A stretch of DNA of 64,000 nucleotides from Denitrovibrio sp. (GCA_002869185.1 PKTN01000001.1:248001-312000), one strand, 5' to 3'; positions 1 to 8,555 are shown, counted from the stretch's first letter. Numbers and translations: made by a program. Notes: a model not told the origin generated them from the sequence alone.

Positions 1-1
1 T

Positions 2-238
2 AATTATACTAAGACACGACTCCTTAGAAATGTAGCTATTGGGTATCTTGTAAGCAATCCTACAAAATCTGAGGAGCTTGCAAACAAGGCTTTGGTTATT
101 GATAGATTTAATGGGTGGTCTCTTAACATACTAAGAGATCTCATAATTATTAAAACTTCAAGAGAGAAAATAGGGAAAAATAACGAAGATATAAATAAAA
201 GAATAAAGCTAATTAAGGCGTCGTTGAACAAAAAATAG
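2..238 (+). CDS. C-terminal fragment of an unidentified protein (possibly DNA polymerase III delta-prime)
   Basis: An open frame runs in from the left edge and stops at a TAG at 236-238, leaving about 78 residues with no start in view. The tail has a leucine-rich stretch, WSLNILRDLIIIK, followed by Asn/Asp and a lysine-rich end. The pattern of a short hydrophobic helix with LRD-LI-K and then N-D resembles the C-terminal domain of HolB, the clamp-loader delta-prime subunit, but nothing diagnostic is visible and the assignment is a guess. It reads in the same direction as glnB, with about 120 bases and a separate promoter between them, so it is probably not part of the gln transcript. Confidence 0.4.
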   Translation, partial: NYTKTRLLRNVAIGYLVSNPTKSEELANKALVIDRFNGWSLNILRDLIIIKTSREKIGKNNEDINKRIKLIKASLNKK

Positions 239-244
239 ACAGTT

Positions 245-265
245 AATGATTAATAAATAATCATT
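245..265. other. perfect 8-bp inverted repeat upstream of the gln promoter
   Basis: AATGATTA at 245-252 and TAATCATT at 258-265 are perfect inverted arms around a 5-base spacer. It sits just after the upstream stop codon and about 50 bases before the -24 element. It could be a weak terminator hairpin for the upstream gene (few T residues follow) or a protein-binding site. No NtrC-type consensus was recognised in it. Confidence 0.4.
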
Positions 266-314
266 TTGGCTCGGTCTGTATCTCTATAACCCTTAAAATA
301 GAGACTTTTATGTT

Positions 315-700
<386 letters not shown>

Positions 701-735
701 TATTTAAAAATACATAGGTGATTCTAGGAGGCAAT

Positions 736-2142
736 ATGACACCGAAAGATGCAATTAAATTTATCGAGGAAAAAGGAGCTAAGCTCGTTGACCTTAGATT
801 TTCAGACTTTTTAGGACAGTGGCAGCACACTACAGTACCTGCTCACGAGATTTCAGAGGACATCTTTGAAGATGGACTTGGTTTTGATGGTTCTTCTATC
901 AGAGGATGGCAAGCAATCAACAACTCTGACATGATTATGCTCCCTGATGCAGCGACAATCAAAATGGATCCTTATACAGAGGTTCCTACAGCATACATGA
1001 TCTGTAACATCTTTGACCCTATTAGCAAAGAGCGTTACACAAAAGATCCTAGAAACATAGCTACTAAAGCTATCAAATACCTTCAGTCTACAGGTCTTGC
1101 TGATACAGCATACTTTGGACCAGAAGCTGAATTCTTCGTATTCGATAACGTTCAATACGATACTACAAAGAACTCTTCTTACTACTTCGTAGATACAGAA
1201 GAGGGTAACTGGAACACTGGCGCTGAAGGCAAAAACCTCGGTTACAAAATCAGACCAAAAGAGGGATACTTCCCAGTTCCACCACTCGACTCACTCTTCA
1301 ACCTTCGTAACGAAATGGTTATGACTATGGAAGAGCAAGGTCTTTACATCGAGAACTCACACCACGAAGTTGCTTCAGGCGGACAGTGTGAAATCGATAT
1401 GAGATTTAGCGATATGATCAGCATGTCAGATGACCTTCAGACATTCAAATACATCGTTAAAAACACAGCTAAGAAATATAACCAATCAGCTACATTCCTT
1501 CCAAAGCCACTTTTCGAAGATAACGGCTCTGGTATGCACGTACACCAATCACTCTGGAAAGATGGTACTCCACTTTTCGCTGGTGACGAGTACGCAGGTC
1601 TTAGTGAGATGGCTCTTTACTACATCGGTGGTATCATCAAGCACGCTCACACTATCGCTGCTTTCACAAACCCTACAACAAACTCTTACAAGAGACTTGT
1701 TCCTGGTTTTGAGGCTCCTGTTTCTCTTGCATACTCATCTAGAAACAGATCAGCATCACTTAGAATCCCAATGTACTCTCCATCACCAAAGGCGAAGAGA
1801 GTAGAAGTTAGATTCCCAGACCCAATGGCTAACCCATACATGGCTTTCACAGTTATGCTTATGGCTGGTCTTGACGGAATCCAGAACAAAATCGATCCAG
1901 GTGAGCCAATGGACAAGAACCTTTACGATCTTGATCCTATTGAGCTTTCAGCTATCCCACAGATGCCTTCTTCACTTGAGCAGGCTATCGATGCACTTGA
2001 GAAGGATCATGATTTCCTTCTTAAAGGTGACGTTTTCACAGAAGACGTTGTTGCTAGCTGGGTTGAGTGGAAAAGAGATGAAATCTCTGCTCTTAACTCA
2101 AGACCTCATCCACATGAATTCTTCATGTACTACGATAACTAA
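736..2142 (+). CDS. glnA: glutamine synthetase, type I
   Basis: Makes glutamine from glutamate, ammonia and ATP; cytoplasmic dodecamer. The start is the ATG at 736, preceded by AGGAGG at 726-731; a GTG six codons earlier has no ribosome site. The 468-residue length is that of GSI-beta enzymes. The N-terminal latch region with GFDGSSI, the NGSGMHVHQS catalytic loop, the NRSASLRIP and VEVRFPDP segments are intact. KNLYDL near the C terminus holds the tyrosine that is adenylylated in this subfamily, so control by GlnE is likely. It is co-transcribed with glnB and closed by a strong terminator. Confidence 0.97.
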   Translation: MTPKDAIKFIEEKGAKLVDLRFSDFLGQWQHTTVPAHEISEDIFEDGLGFDGSSIRGWQAINNSDMIMLPDAATIKMDPYTEVPTAYMICNIFDPISKERYTKDPRNIATKAIKYLQSTGLADTAYFGPEAEFFVFDNVQYDTTKNSSYYFVDTEEGNWNTGAEGKNLGYKIRPKEGYFPVPPLDSLFNLRNEMVMTMEEQGLYIENSHHEVASGGQCEIDMRFSDMISMSDDLQTFKYIVKNTAKKYNQSATFLPKPLFEDNGSGMHVHQSLWKDGTPLFAGDEYAGLSEMALYYIGGIIKHAHTIAAFTNPTTNSYKRLVPGFEAPVSLAYSSRNRSASLRIPMYSPSPKAKRVEVRFPDPMANPYMAFTVMLMAGLDGIQNKIDPGEPMDKNLYDLDPIELSAIPQMPSSLEQAIDALEKDHDFLLKGDVFTEDVVASWVEWKRDEISALNSRPHPHEFFMYYDN

Positions 2143-2161
2143 GATATACATTATATCTTTC

Positions 2162-2192
2162 AAAAGGGAGCTCTTCGGGGTTCCCTTTTTTT
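2162..2192 (+). terminator. rho-independent terminator after glnA
   Basis: Arms at 2162-2173 (AAAAGGGAGCTC) and 2178-2189 (GGGTTCCCTTTT) pair over 12 positions with two G-T wobbles around a TTCG tetraloop closed by C-G, and a T run ends at 2192. Confidence 0.9.
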
Positions 2193-2193
2193 A

Positions 2194-2325
2194 TGATTTA
2201 TTTGCTGTCCTAGCAAATAAATTAGTGTCGTATCGCCAGAACAAGTATTTGGCTTACTCCCGTTCCGCTGAAACCTCCGCAATAAAATGTTTCGGTTCGC
2301 TCCGCGAAGCACATTGTGTGCTTTG
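2194..2325. repeat. intergenic palindromic repeat, copy 1
   Basis: The gap between glnA and the next gene is largely inverted repeats. ATTTATTTGCT (2196-2206) and AGCAAATAAAT (2212-2222) form an 11-bp stem whose loop carries GTCCT, and AAGCACA-TTG-TGTGCTT forms another stem near 2305-2321. The block TGTCCTAG and, further on, CGCTGA with CTCC-GCA recur in the same order, on the opposite strand, in the element at 39766-39940. I infer a small dispersed repeat family of the REP or MITE kind; no transposase is present here. Confidence 0.55.
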
Positions 2326-2355
2326 ACACATAAATTCCATTGCTAAAACGAATAT

Positions 2356-3192
2356 ATGACAATAAAATATAGTATGAAGATAACAATAATAGCTGATAAC
2401 TACGTTGATACTGCATCCCTTGTGGCTGAGCACGGGTTCTCTTGCCTGATAGAAGTGTATGGTACAAAAATACTTTTCGACACTGGTCAAGGGCAGGCTT
2501 TGCTTAATAATATGAAGCAATTAGATATCCCAAAAGAGCTGGATATGCTTGTTTTTTCACATGGGCATTACGATCATACTGGTGGTCTGGATAGATATTT
2601 TGATGAATTATCAGACTATTGTAGTGAAATCTATGCGAGTAGTTATCTTTTTGATAAGCACCTAAAAAAGAGTGGTGATATCTATTCCTATATAGGCATA
2701 GAGAAGACTCAGGATGAGATTGAAGAGGCTTTCACTTTATATATGAATGATGATTTGGTTGAGATATCAGATAACATCTTCCTTTCAGGACCTATCAAAA
2801 GATATGAAGAGTTCAATGCTGACAAGCTATTGTGCGCTCACGTGGACGGAGAGTATGGCAAGGATATTTTCCGTGATGAGCAATACTTAGTTATTAGGAC
2901 TGAAGATGGGCTGCACGTTGTCACAGGCTGTACCCATTGTGGTGCTGTAAATCTGCTTAAAGACGTCAGAGTAAAATTTCCAGACGACAAGCTTTTGTCT
3001 GTTACAGGTGGTTTACATATGTTTCGTTCTGAGCCTTGGCAGACCGACCATGTTATAGAGTTCTTAGAAACTGAATCTGTGCAGAGTATAAATACAGGTC
3101 ATTGTACTGGGCTTGATGCTGCTATGCAGATGAAACAAAAATTAGGCGATCGTGTTCAGATAACTAAGGCTGGGATGATCATTCAACTTTGA
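2356..3192 (+). CDS. metallo-beta-lactamase-fold hydrolase
   Basis: A 278-residue zinc hydrolase of the MBL fold. The metal motif SHGHYDHTGGL is intact near residue 70, and later histidines occur in TGCTHCGAVNLL and GGLHMF. This layout is that of the group annotated as 7,8-dihydropterin-6-methyl-4-(beta-D-ribofuranosyl)-aminobenzene-5-phosphate synthase-like proteins (COG1237); the true substrate cannot be told. The start is unsure: neither the ATG at 2356 nor the one at 2374 (MKITIIADN, a more typical beginning) has a good ribosome site. It stands alone behind the repeat element, with its last bases overlapping the convergent next gene. Confidence 0.8.
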   Translation: MTIKYSMKITIIADNYVDTASLVAEHGFSCLIEVYGTKILFDTGQGQALLNNMKQLDIPKELDMLVFSHGHYDHTGGLDRYFDELSDYCSEIYASSYLFDKHLKKSGDIYSYIGIEKTQDEIEEAFTLYMNDDLVEISDNIFLSGPIKRYEEFNADKLLCAHVDGEYGKDIFRDEQYLVIRTEDGLHVVTGCTHCGAVNLLKDVRVKFPDDKLLSVTGGLHMFRSEPWQTDHVIEFLETESVQSINTGHCTGLDAAMQMKQKLGDRVQITKAGMIIQL

Positions 3193-3202
3193 TCATTTTT
3201 TT
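3175..3202 (+). terminator. terminator inside the 3-prime end of the MBL gene
   Basis: ATGATCA (3175-3181) pairs with TGATCAT (3190-3196), followed by a run of T to 3202. The stem overlaps the stop codons of both convergent genes. Confidence 0.6.
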
Positions 3203-3470
3203 GTTCTTCGTCATACTTTCTCATAATAAGCTCTGATTCAGTTGGTGGGTCTCTCTTAATGAGCTTATCTCCGCCACATTGACTGCATATATTCTTAGTC
3301 AAATATAACCATATCGAACATATAATAACTGAAGGCGCACCTATAGCCGTTCCGAAAAAAGGAACAATAGCAAAGAATATCGCAGATACTGCGAGAGCTA
3401 TAGCGGCATAGTAGTTTTTTTTGGTCACATCGACCATCTTGTTGCAATCATCGCACCATTTTTGAGCCAT
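3183..3470 (-). CDS. small zinc-ribbon membrane protein
   Basis: About 95 residues of unknown function. An N-terminal WCDDCNK gives one CxxC, two hydrophobic stretches follow (roughly residues 21-41 and 43-60), then a second CxxC in CSQCGGDK and a charged tail. Two CxxC pairs separated by two membrane segments suggest a zinc ribbon assembled on the cytoplasmic face by both ends of a hairpin membrane protein. I prefer the ATG at 3470 to a TTG five codons upstream, though neither ribosome site is strong. It converges on and overlaps the MBL-fold gene by ten bases. Confidence 0.65.
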   Translation of the reverse strand: MAQKWCDDCNKMVDVTKKNYYAAIALAVSAIFFAIVPFFGTAIGAPSVIICSIWLYLTKNICSQCGGDKLIKRDPPTESELIMRKYDEEQKNDQS

Positions 3471-3574
3471 ATTATCTTCTACCAAACCTACACATATTAT
3501 TGCAACCTATTAGTTGCTAAGTGCCGATAAAGTTATAGTTATCAACCTTAAACATATCAAAAATATTCATTCTA

Positions 3575-3580
3575 TATAAT
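3575..3580 (+). promoter_or_regulatory. possible -10 box upstream of the lysozyme gene
   Basis: A TATAAT lies in the AT-rich gap before the lysozyme gene, but no convincing -35 box is found at the right distance. Just after it a 14-codon frame starts with ATG at 3589 and ends at 3633; I could not tell whether it is translated. Confidence 0.3.
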
Positions 3581-3653
3581 CCAATTCAATGAAGAACAGA
3601 GACCAAAACATACTTTGGATGCCTCCTGAATAATGTAATAAGTGGTCATCATT

Positions 3654-3677
3654 GGCGGGTTTGCAACAAGGCCCGCC
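3654..3677 (+). other. GC-rich hairpin in the lysozyme leader
   Basis: GGCGGG (3654-3659) and CCCGCC (3672-3677) form a strong 6-bp stem with a 12-base loop, 21 bases before the lysozyme ATG. It stands out in an AT-rich gap and lacks the T run of a terminator, so it may affect translation or mRNA stability. Confidence 0.5.
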
Positions 3678-3698
3678 TCTTCATAGAGTGAGGGTAAA

Positions 3699-4157
3699 AT
3701 GGAAGAGATAATCAAAAGAATAAAAATATTTGAAGGGTATAGCGAGAAACCATATTTGTGCCCAGCTGGTAAGTGGACCATAGGTTACGGCTACAATTTC
3801 GAAGACAGGAATTTTCGTATAGCAACTTTGGCAAAGATACTAACTGATGGTTTCGATAGCGATATTGCTGAGTCTTTGCTTAGTGAGGATGTTATGGCGA
3901 TCATTTCTGTACTCTCGAAGGCTTACACCTTCTATCAAGATTTAAATGCGCCTAGAAAGGCTGTGGTGACCGACATGGTTTACCAGCTTGGCTTTGCAGG
4001 GTTTAATAAATTTCGCAAGATGCTTTCTGCACTAGAGAGGAAGGATTATGAACAAGCCGCAGTAGAAATGAAAAGTAGCAGGTGGTTTGGGCAGTCAGGG
4101 CGAAGAAGTATTATAAATGTTGAACAAATGAAAACAGGTGAATGGCAGGAGATTTAA
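3699..4157 (+). CDS. phage-type lysozyme (glycoside hydrolase family 24)
   Basis: Predicted muramidase cutting the glycan strands of peptidoglycan. The 152 residues match T4-lysozyme length. The catalytic Glu is E12 in IKIFEG; the second position, Asp in T4, is C21 in the CPAGKWTIGYG segment common among lambdoid-type endolysins, and T27 keeps the third. The usual His after GYG is Tyr32. There is no signal peptide, so release would need a holin or another route. A 59-residue gene follows 3 bases later. No other phage gene is near, so this looks like a lysis-module remnant or a domesticated pair. Confidence 0.85.
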   Translation: MEEIIKRIKIFEGYSEKPYLCPAGKWTIGYGYNFEDRNFRIATLAKILTDGFDSDIAESLLSEDVMAIISVLSKAYTFYQDLNAPRKAVVTDMVYQLGFAGFNKFRKMLSALERKDYEQAAVEMKSSRWFGQSGRRSIINVEQMKTGEWQEI

Positions 4158-4160
4158 ATC

Positions 4161-4340
4161 ATGATTAGTATTTTATCAAAAATAATCGTCAGCGTTGCTG
4201 GCAAGTTCTTTTATGCGTTTTTTACCGAGAAACTTATCTCAAAGCTTGTTGTGGAGCTGATGCGTATGCTTGCACGCAAGACAACAAATACACTTGACGA
4301 CACTACGGTAGAAGAGGTTGCTTCAAATCTACAGATCTAA
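4161..4340 (+). CDS. small protein following the lysozyme
   Basis: ATG at 4161 to TAA at 4338-4340 gives 59 residues, starting MISILSKIIVSVAGKFFYAFF with a weakly hydrophobic N-terminal helix, then a positively charged helix and a C-terminal part rich in Asp, Thr and Glu (LDDTTVEEVASNL). It starts 3 bases after the lysozyme stop, so the two are surely co-transcribed. I do not recognise the family. Its position suggests a lysis accessory (holin-like or regulator), but only one weak membrane-like segment is visible, so that is an inference. Confidence 0.6.
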   Translation: MISILSKIIVSVAGKFFYAFFTEKLISKLVVELMRMLARKTTNTLDDTTVEEVASNLQI

Positions 4341-4342
4341 AC

Positions 4343-4999
4343 CTATTTGAAAGCAGCTATCATAACAAAGTTGATATTTTTATTGATGATCTCTATGGAC
4401 TTAAAACCAGCTCTGGAGATCATTTCAATCTGTTTAGACAGAGTGAGTGGCTTGTCTTTCTCTTTGTGGAGAGGTAGCCATTTTCCATCTACTTCCTCTT
4501 CTGTGAGGTTATTCAGCATAAAATTACGCCACATCTTTATATATAAAGAGTATGTTATGTCGTTTTCGCCGACTATAATGTCTGACGTAAAATAAACACC
4601 GCCAGGGTTAAGAGAATCGCTAATCATCTTGTAAACGCTCTGGCGTTTTTCTATAGCCTGAACATTGTGCATCACCATAGTGGATATCACAGCATCAAAT
4701 TTTTGCTTAGGCTGAAAATCTTCTATATTTGACTGAATGAAATTACCTTCAATCCTGCTTTCAGCAATCTTTAACATTTCTTGTGACGTATCTACGCATG
4801 TAAGTTTGGCATCAGCGTATAAATTTTTTATCCCTGCTGATGAGTTTCCTGTTCCACAGCCTAAATCAAGAACTGATGTGGGGTTATTCATCAAAAGAGG
4901 AGTTACAGATATGAAAAAATCATACCCGGGGACTAGTTTTCTGATAAAATTATCGTAACTAGATGCCTGTGAGTCGTATTCATCATTAACTTTTGTCAT
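4343..4999 (-). CDS. class I SAM-dependent methyltransferase
   Basis: A 218-residue small-molecule-type methyltransferase. The SAM-binding motif I VLDLGCGTGNSS is present near residue 43, an acidic motif II residue in LTCVDTSQEM, and motif IV in FDAVISTMVMHNV. No substrate is indicated. The ATG overlaps the tautomerase stop by 4 bases (4996-4999), so it is the last gene of the three-gene operon MFS transporter, tautomerase, methyltransferase. Such a trio suggests the export or modification of a small aromatic or keto compound, but this is inference only. Confidence 0.85.
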   Translation of the reverse strand: MTKVNDEYDSQASSYDNFIRKLVPGYDFFISVTPLLMNNPTSVLDLGCGTGNSSAGIKNLYADAKLTCVDTSQEMLKIAESRIEGNFIQSNIEDFQPKQKFDAVISTMVMHNVQAIEKRQSVYKMISDSLNPGGVYFTSDIIVGENDITYSLYIKMWRNFMLNNLTEEEVDGKWLPLHKEKDKPLTLSKQIEMISRAGFKSIEIINKNINFVMIAAFK

Positions 5000-5199
5000 T
5001 TTTTTCTTATCTCCGTAATTTGTTCTCCACCAATGCCATAGTCATCTGTATCCAGCTCTTGAATTGTTACTACCATGGTTTTTTCACCACGTCCAATCAC
5101 ATCAACAAAAACTTTTGTAAACCCTTCGATAAGCTTCGCTTTTTGCTCTTTTGTTGCTCCGCCTTCTTCTTTTGTCATCGTTAGATTAAGTATTGGCAT
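4996..5199 (-). CDS. 4-oxalocrotonate tautomerase family protein
   Basis: A 67-residue protein with Pro as the second codon, the catalytic N-terminal proline of tautomerases after Met removal. The middle fits the family: helix ATKEQKAKLIEGFTKVFVDV, then MVVTIQELDTDDYGIGG. Family members interconvert keto and enol forms of unsaturated acids and work as hexamers or related assemblies; here the substrate is unknown. It overlaps the transporter gene upstream by 14 bases and the methyltransferase downstream by 4. Confidence 0.85.
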   Translation of the reverse strand: MPILNLTMTKEEGGATKEQKAKLIEGFTKVFVDVIGRGEKTMVVTIQELDTDDYGIGGEQITEIRKK

Positions 5200-6328
5200 T
5201 TTTATCTCCTAGCTTTATTAAATATATAAGTATACCGCCAAAAAGAGCGGATAAGGATGCTAATAGTACTGGAATATCAAAACCGCCAGTTTTATCTGCT
5301 ACATAGCCAGCAACTATTGGACCTATCATCTGCCCTATGCTGAAGAAAACTGTTAAAAAAGCAGTTGTTGTGCCACCTGGGCTGATCTGTCTGCCGTAAG
5401 CAAGGGTTAGCGAAACTATACCAAGAAAAGTTCCTCCGTAGCCCACAGCTCCTAGCATAGTGAAGAATATATTATGGGATAAAACAGGTGAGGCGATAGC
5501 CAGTGCTTGCACGGCAAATGCAATTATTATAGCGCTCGATATTCCAATACGCTTGGCTAATACAGCCCAAAAGGGAGTAATTACTACTGCCCCAATCCCT
5601 GCGATTACCCAAACATATCCAGAAAGCATAATAGAACCTGTACCCCTTAAAACCATAACAGATATGAATGTTCCAGTGATGATATATCCAAATCCTTCCA
5701 AAAGATAAGCTGCTGACAATAGGTATATTATTCTATTCAGACCTGCATTTTGGGTTTGTGGTTTACTAACTGCTAGTTTTGGCTTTGGTGTATATTTTAT
5801 CGCAAAGAATGCAGGAAGGATGCTCAATCCAGCAAGCCATAGCCATATCTCTGATGAATTAAAGTAGCCAGATAAAAAAGGGATTGTTAAGCCTGAAAGT
5901 ACCATACCGCCACCGATCCCTGTGTATATAACACCCATGAATTGTGGCTTATTGATATAAAGTAGGTAGTCCATAATAAACTCAGCACTTAATACAAACA
6001 CTACTGCACTCAGAAATCCAGATATAAACCTGACCAAATACCATAGTGGATATGAAGGGAAATACATCACACCGATTAAGAGGAGGCTGATCACAACTGA
6101 GAATATAAAAAATATTCTAGCTGACTTACCACCTGAGATGAATCTGGCATAAAAAGCACCTAGCAGGTATCCAAGGTAGTTTACCGATGCGAGAGCACCA
6201 GAGACAGTATCTGGAAAACCAAAATCTATTTGCATTAGAGGCAAGACAGGGGTAAAGGCGAACCTTGCTACACCCATAGATAAAAAGAGTGCTGATGCTC
6301 CACCTAGGAGTGCTAATAATATCTTCAT
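5186..6328 (-). CDS. MFS transporter, YbfB/YjiJ family
   Basis: 380 residues with about twelve hydrophobic segments. The N-terminal signature MGVARFAFTPVLPLM is typical of the YbfB/YjiJ branch of the major facilitator superfamily, whose substrates are mostly unknown. It heads the operon with the tautomerase and methyltransferase. The ATG at 6328 has no ribosome site, and a TATAAT on the minus strand (6342-6337) is only nine bases upstream, so the message may be leaderless or the true start may lie further inside. Confidence 0.85.
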   Translation of the reverse strand: MKILLALLGGASALFLSMGVARFAFTPVLPLMQIDFGFPDTVSGALASVNYLGYLLGAFYARFISGGKSARIFFIFSVVISLLLIGVMYFPSYPLWYLVRFISGFLSAVVFVLSAEFIMDYLLYINKPQFMGVIYTGIGGGMVLSGLTIPFLSGYFNSSEIWLWLAGLSILPAFFAIKYTPKPKLAVSKPQTQNAGLNRIIYLLSAAYLLEGFGYIITGTFISVMVLRGTGSIMLSGYVWVIAGIGAVVITPFWAVLAKRIGISSAIIIAFAVQALAIASPVLSHNIFFTMLGAVGYGGTFLGIVSLTLAYGRQISPGGTTTAFLTVFFSIGQMIGPIVAGYVADKTGGFDIPVLLASLSALFGGILIYLIKLGDKNANT

Positions 6329-6521
6329 GTGTCTATATTATACGTTTTACGCAATTCTTGCATGCAATTATTGTGTATTGTTGTGGTTGAAAAAAATGTA
6401 ATAGAGAATTGAGAAAAATATAGCTATTGTTAATTATAGAAATGTTGAAAACTACACACTTATGTATTAAGATAATTAGGTTTCGAAATGTAATTAGTTT
6501 TTATACGGGAAAGGTGATTTT

Positions 6522-8084
6522 ATGACGAACCTTAATATTTGTGTAGATTGTGGTGAAGATTTTTTTACAGAAGGGGAAAAATTGTTTTATGAACAAAAAA
6601 AATTAAAATTACCTAGTAAATGCAGCAAATGTAGAGAAAAAAGTAAAAAAAATAAACGTGCAATCTTTGAGGAAATATCAACAAAATGGAATATTGAGGC
6701 GAAGCAAGAAGAGACAAGTTATTTTTATAACACTACTGAAGCTAAAGAATTAACAGATGGAAATAAATACTTTGTTGTTGGAAGAAAAGGCACAGGTAAG
6801 ACCGCAATTGCCGAATATTTATCAAACTCATTACACAAGAGTTCTTATTCAGAAAAGCTTTCTTTTAAAAACTTTCCTTTCAACGTGTTATACGCACTCC
6901 CAAATACGAAATATACAGCTCCAAATCAGTATATCACTATATGGAAATATCTTATATATTCAAACATTTGCAAAATGATGATTAATAATGATGCAATAGA
7001 CCCAAATATAGTGTCACAACTAAAGAAACTTTATAATACTGATACTACAAAATCATTAGCAAGATTAGTGGAAAATTGGACTGCAACTGGCTTTAATTTG
7101 AATATACTAGGAAATGGAGTCGGGGTACAAAGGAAAATAAATGAATCTATTGAAATGAGTTGGATTGACAAGTGTGACATTCTTGAAGATTTAATTAGAG
7201 AGCATCTTGATTTATCAGCTTATTATATAATAATTGATGAATTAGATGAGGATTACAGAGAGTTTGAAACTGATGAAATTAAGCAAACATATTTGCAATT
7301 GCTCACAAGTCTTTTTAAAGCAGTTCAAGACGTAAGGGCTATCTTTAAAGATGAACATCATAATATATTTCCTATTATTTTCTTACGTACAGATATATAC
7401 GCTTTACTTAAAGATTCAGATAAAAATAAATGGAGTTCATTTAAGGTTAATCTGGATTGGTCACTCAGTAATATTAAAAATATGTTGGCACATAGAATAT
7501 CAATAGCCTATGGTGATACATCAAAATTAACGTTTGAAAATACTTGGGCTGTTTTATTTTCCTCAGACAAAGTGTCTATGGGAAATCGGCAAACTAAACA
7601 AATGGATACGTTTGAATATATTACAAGAAGTACTCAATTAAGACCAAGGGATTATATACAGTATCTTATAGAATGTTCAAAAGAAGTTATTGATAGAAAT
7701 GAGAACAAAATAACGCCAGAAATTATAAAGTATGTTGATGATAAATTTTCGGATTATTTAAGAGATGAAATTACAGATGAGGTTCATTCAGTCCTACCTG
7801 AGATAATTGAAATTTTTGATCTCTTGTCACAACTTAGAAAGCAGACATTTTCACCTAGTGATTTTATAAAGATATTCAATGAAGAACACTCTAATGGAAA
7901 TATTGTTACAAAGCTGAAACCTGAGAATATTCTTAAGTTACTCTTTGAGTTTAGTATTATAGGGAATCAGCCTCATAAACAATCTAAAACAATCTTTAAA
8001 TATCAAAATATTGGTGCACGTTTTAATTTTAGAGAAAATATTATGATACATAGAGGTTTGTATAAAGCTTTACAGATATTTTAA
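6522..8084 (+). CDS. P-loop ATPase with N-terminal zinc ribbon (Sll1717-like)
   Basis: 520 residues. Residues 7-37 form a zinc ribbon with two Cys pairs (C7-x2-C10 and C34-x2-C37) of the kind found in small zinc-ribbon proteins. Walker A is GRKGTGKT at 87-94 and Walker B is YIIIDELDE around 235-243; the VVGRKGTGKT context matches the P-loop ATPase family named after Sll1717. The remaining C-terminal part (about 400-520) is helical and unrecognised. The gene is very AT-rich compared with its neighbours, stands alone, and sits beside a toxin-antitoxin pair on the opposite strand. A role in defence or mobile-element biology is inferred from this context only. AAAGGTGA precedes the ATG. Confidence 0.75.
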   Translation: MTNLNICVDCGEDFFTEGEKLFYEQKKLKLPSKCSKCREKSKKNKRAIFEEISTKWNIEAKQEETSYFYNTTEAKELTDGNKYFVVGRKGTGKTAIAEYLSNSLHKSSYSEKLSFKNFPFNVLYALPNTKYTAPNQYITIWKYLIYSNICKMMINNDAIDPNIVSQLKKLYNTDTTKSLARLVENWTATGFNLNILGNGVGVQRKINESIEMSWIDKCDILEDLIREHLDLSAYYIIIDELDEDYREFETDEIKQTYLQLLTSLFKAVQDVRAIFKDEHHNIFPIIFLRTDIYALLKDSDKNKWSSFKVNLDWSLSNIKNMLAHRISIAYGDTSKLTFENTWAVLFSSDKVSMGNRQTKQMDTFEYITRSTQLRPRDYIQYLIECSKEVIDRNENKITPEIIKYVDDKFSDYLRDEITDEVHSVLPEIIEIFDLLSQLRKQTFSPSDFIKIFNEEHSNGNIVTKLKPENILKLLFEFSIIGNQPHKQSKTIFKYQNIGARFNFRENIMIHRGLYKALQIF

Positions 8085-8209
8085 CATAAGTAGTTAATTT
8101 CGTAATATTGTTAATTCAATTGAGTTGTTAAGTTGATTAATGGGGGCGTACAAGTATTTAATAAATAAGGTAACTGATATGATATATAATGATAACATTA
8201 AAGAGGTAG

Positions 8210-8225
8210 GGTAACTGTTACCCCC
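8210..8225. other. inverted repeat downstream of the toxin-antitoxin operon
   Basis: GGGTAAC-T-GTTACCC is a perfect inverted repeat between the convergent ATPase and antitoxin genes. It may act as a weak terminator; there is no clear T run on either side. Confidence 0.35.
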
Positions 8226-8249
8226 TAGAAGTGTGAAGAGCAGGGTTAA

Positions 8250-8555
8250 TCAGATTAGAGCCTCCAATCCTTTATTCTCAATAACACTTAAAAGCTTTAT
8301 AGATGCTCCCGAAGGGTGTTTCTGTCCTTGTTCCCATTTTTGCACAGTGGATTTACTTACATTCATCACTGCTGCTAATGCACCTTGACTTAGCTTGAGC
8401 TTATTGCGAAGGTCTGCAATACTCTTTGGGGAATACTCAGGTATCTTTGGTAGGCAAAGGGTGTCGAAATTTCTAAGGGTGATATTATCAACAACACCAA
8501 TTTCATTAAGGTCTTTTACTGTTTCAAGAACAGAATCTTTTATAGAATTTCTCAT
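8250..8555 (-). CDS. HigA-like antitoxin, HTH (Xre) family
   Basis: 101 residues. The C-terminal half is a Cro/C1-type helix-turn-helix: LRNKLKLSQGALAAVMNVSK then TVQKWEQGQKHPSG, typical of antitoxins that both neutralise a RelE/HigB toxin and repress their own operon. It overlaps the toxin gene upstream by one base (8555), the toxin-first order of higBA systems. A short inverted repeat in front of the toxin gene is the likely operator. Confidence 0.85.
   Translation of the reverse strand: MRNSIKDSVLETVKDLNEIGVVDNITLRNFDTLCLPKIPEYSPKSIADLRNKLKLSQGALAAVMNVSKSTVQKWEQGQKHPSGASIKLLSVIENKGLEALI

Noticed and set aside
853..1155. Open frame on the minus strand inside glnA, and many similar frames inside other genes
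   Set aside because: They lie opposite well-conserved coding sequence, lack ribosome sites and match no family.
3589..3633. 14-codon frame with ATG in the lysozyme leader
   Set aside because: No ribosome site and no sign of a leader-peptide codon bias; chance is likely.
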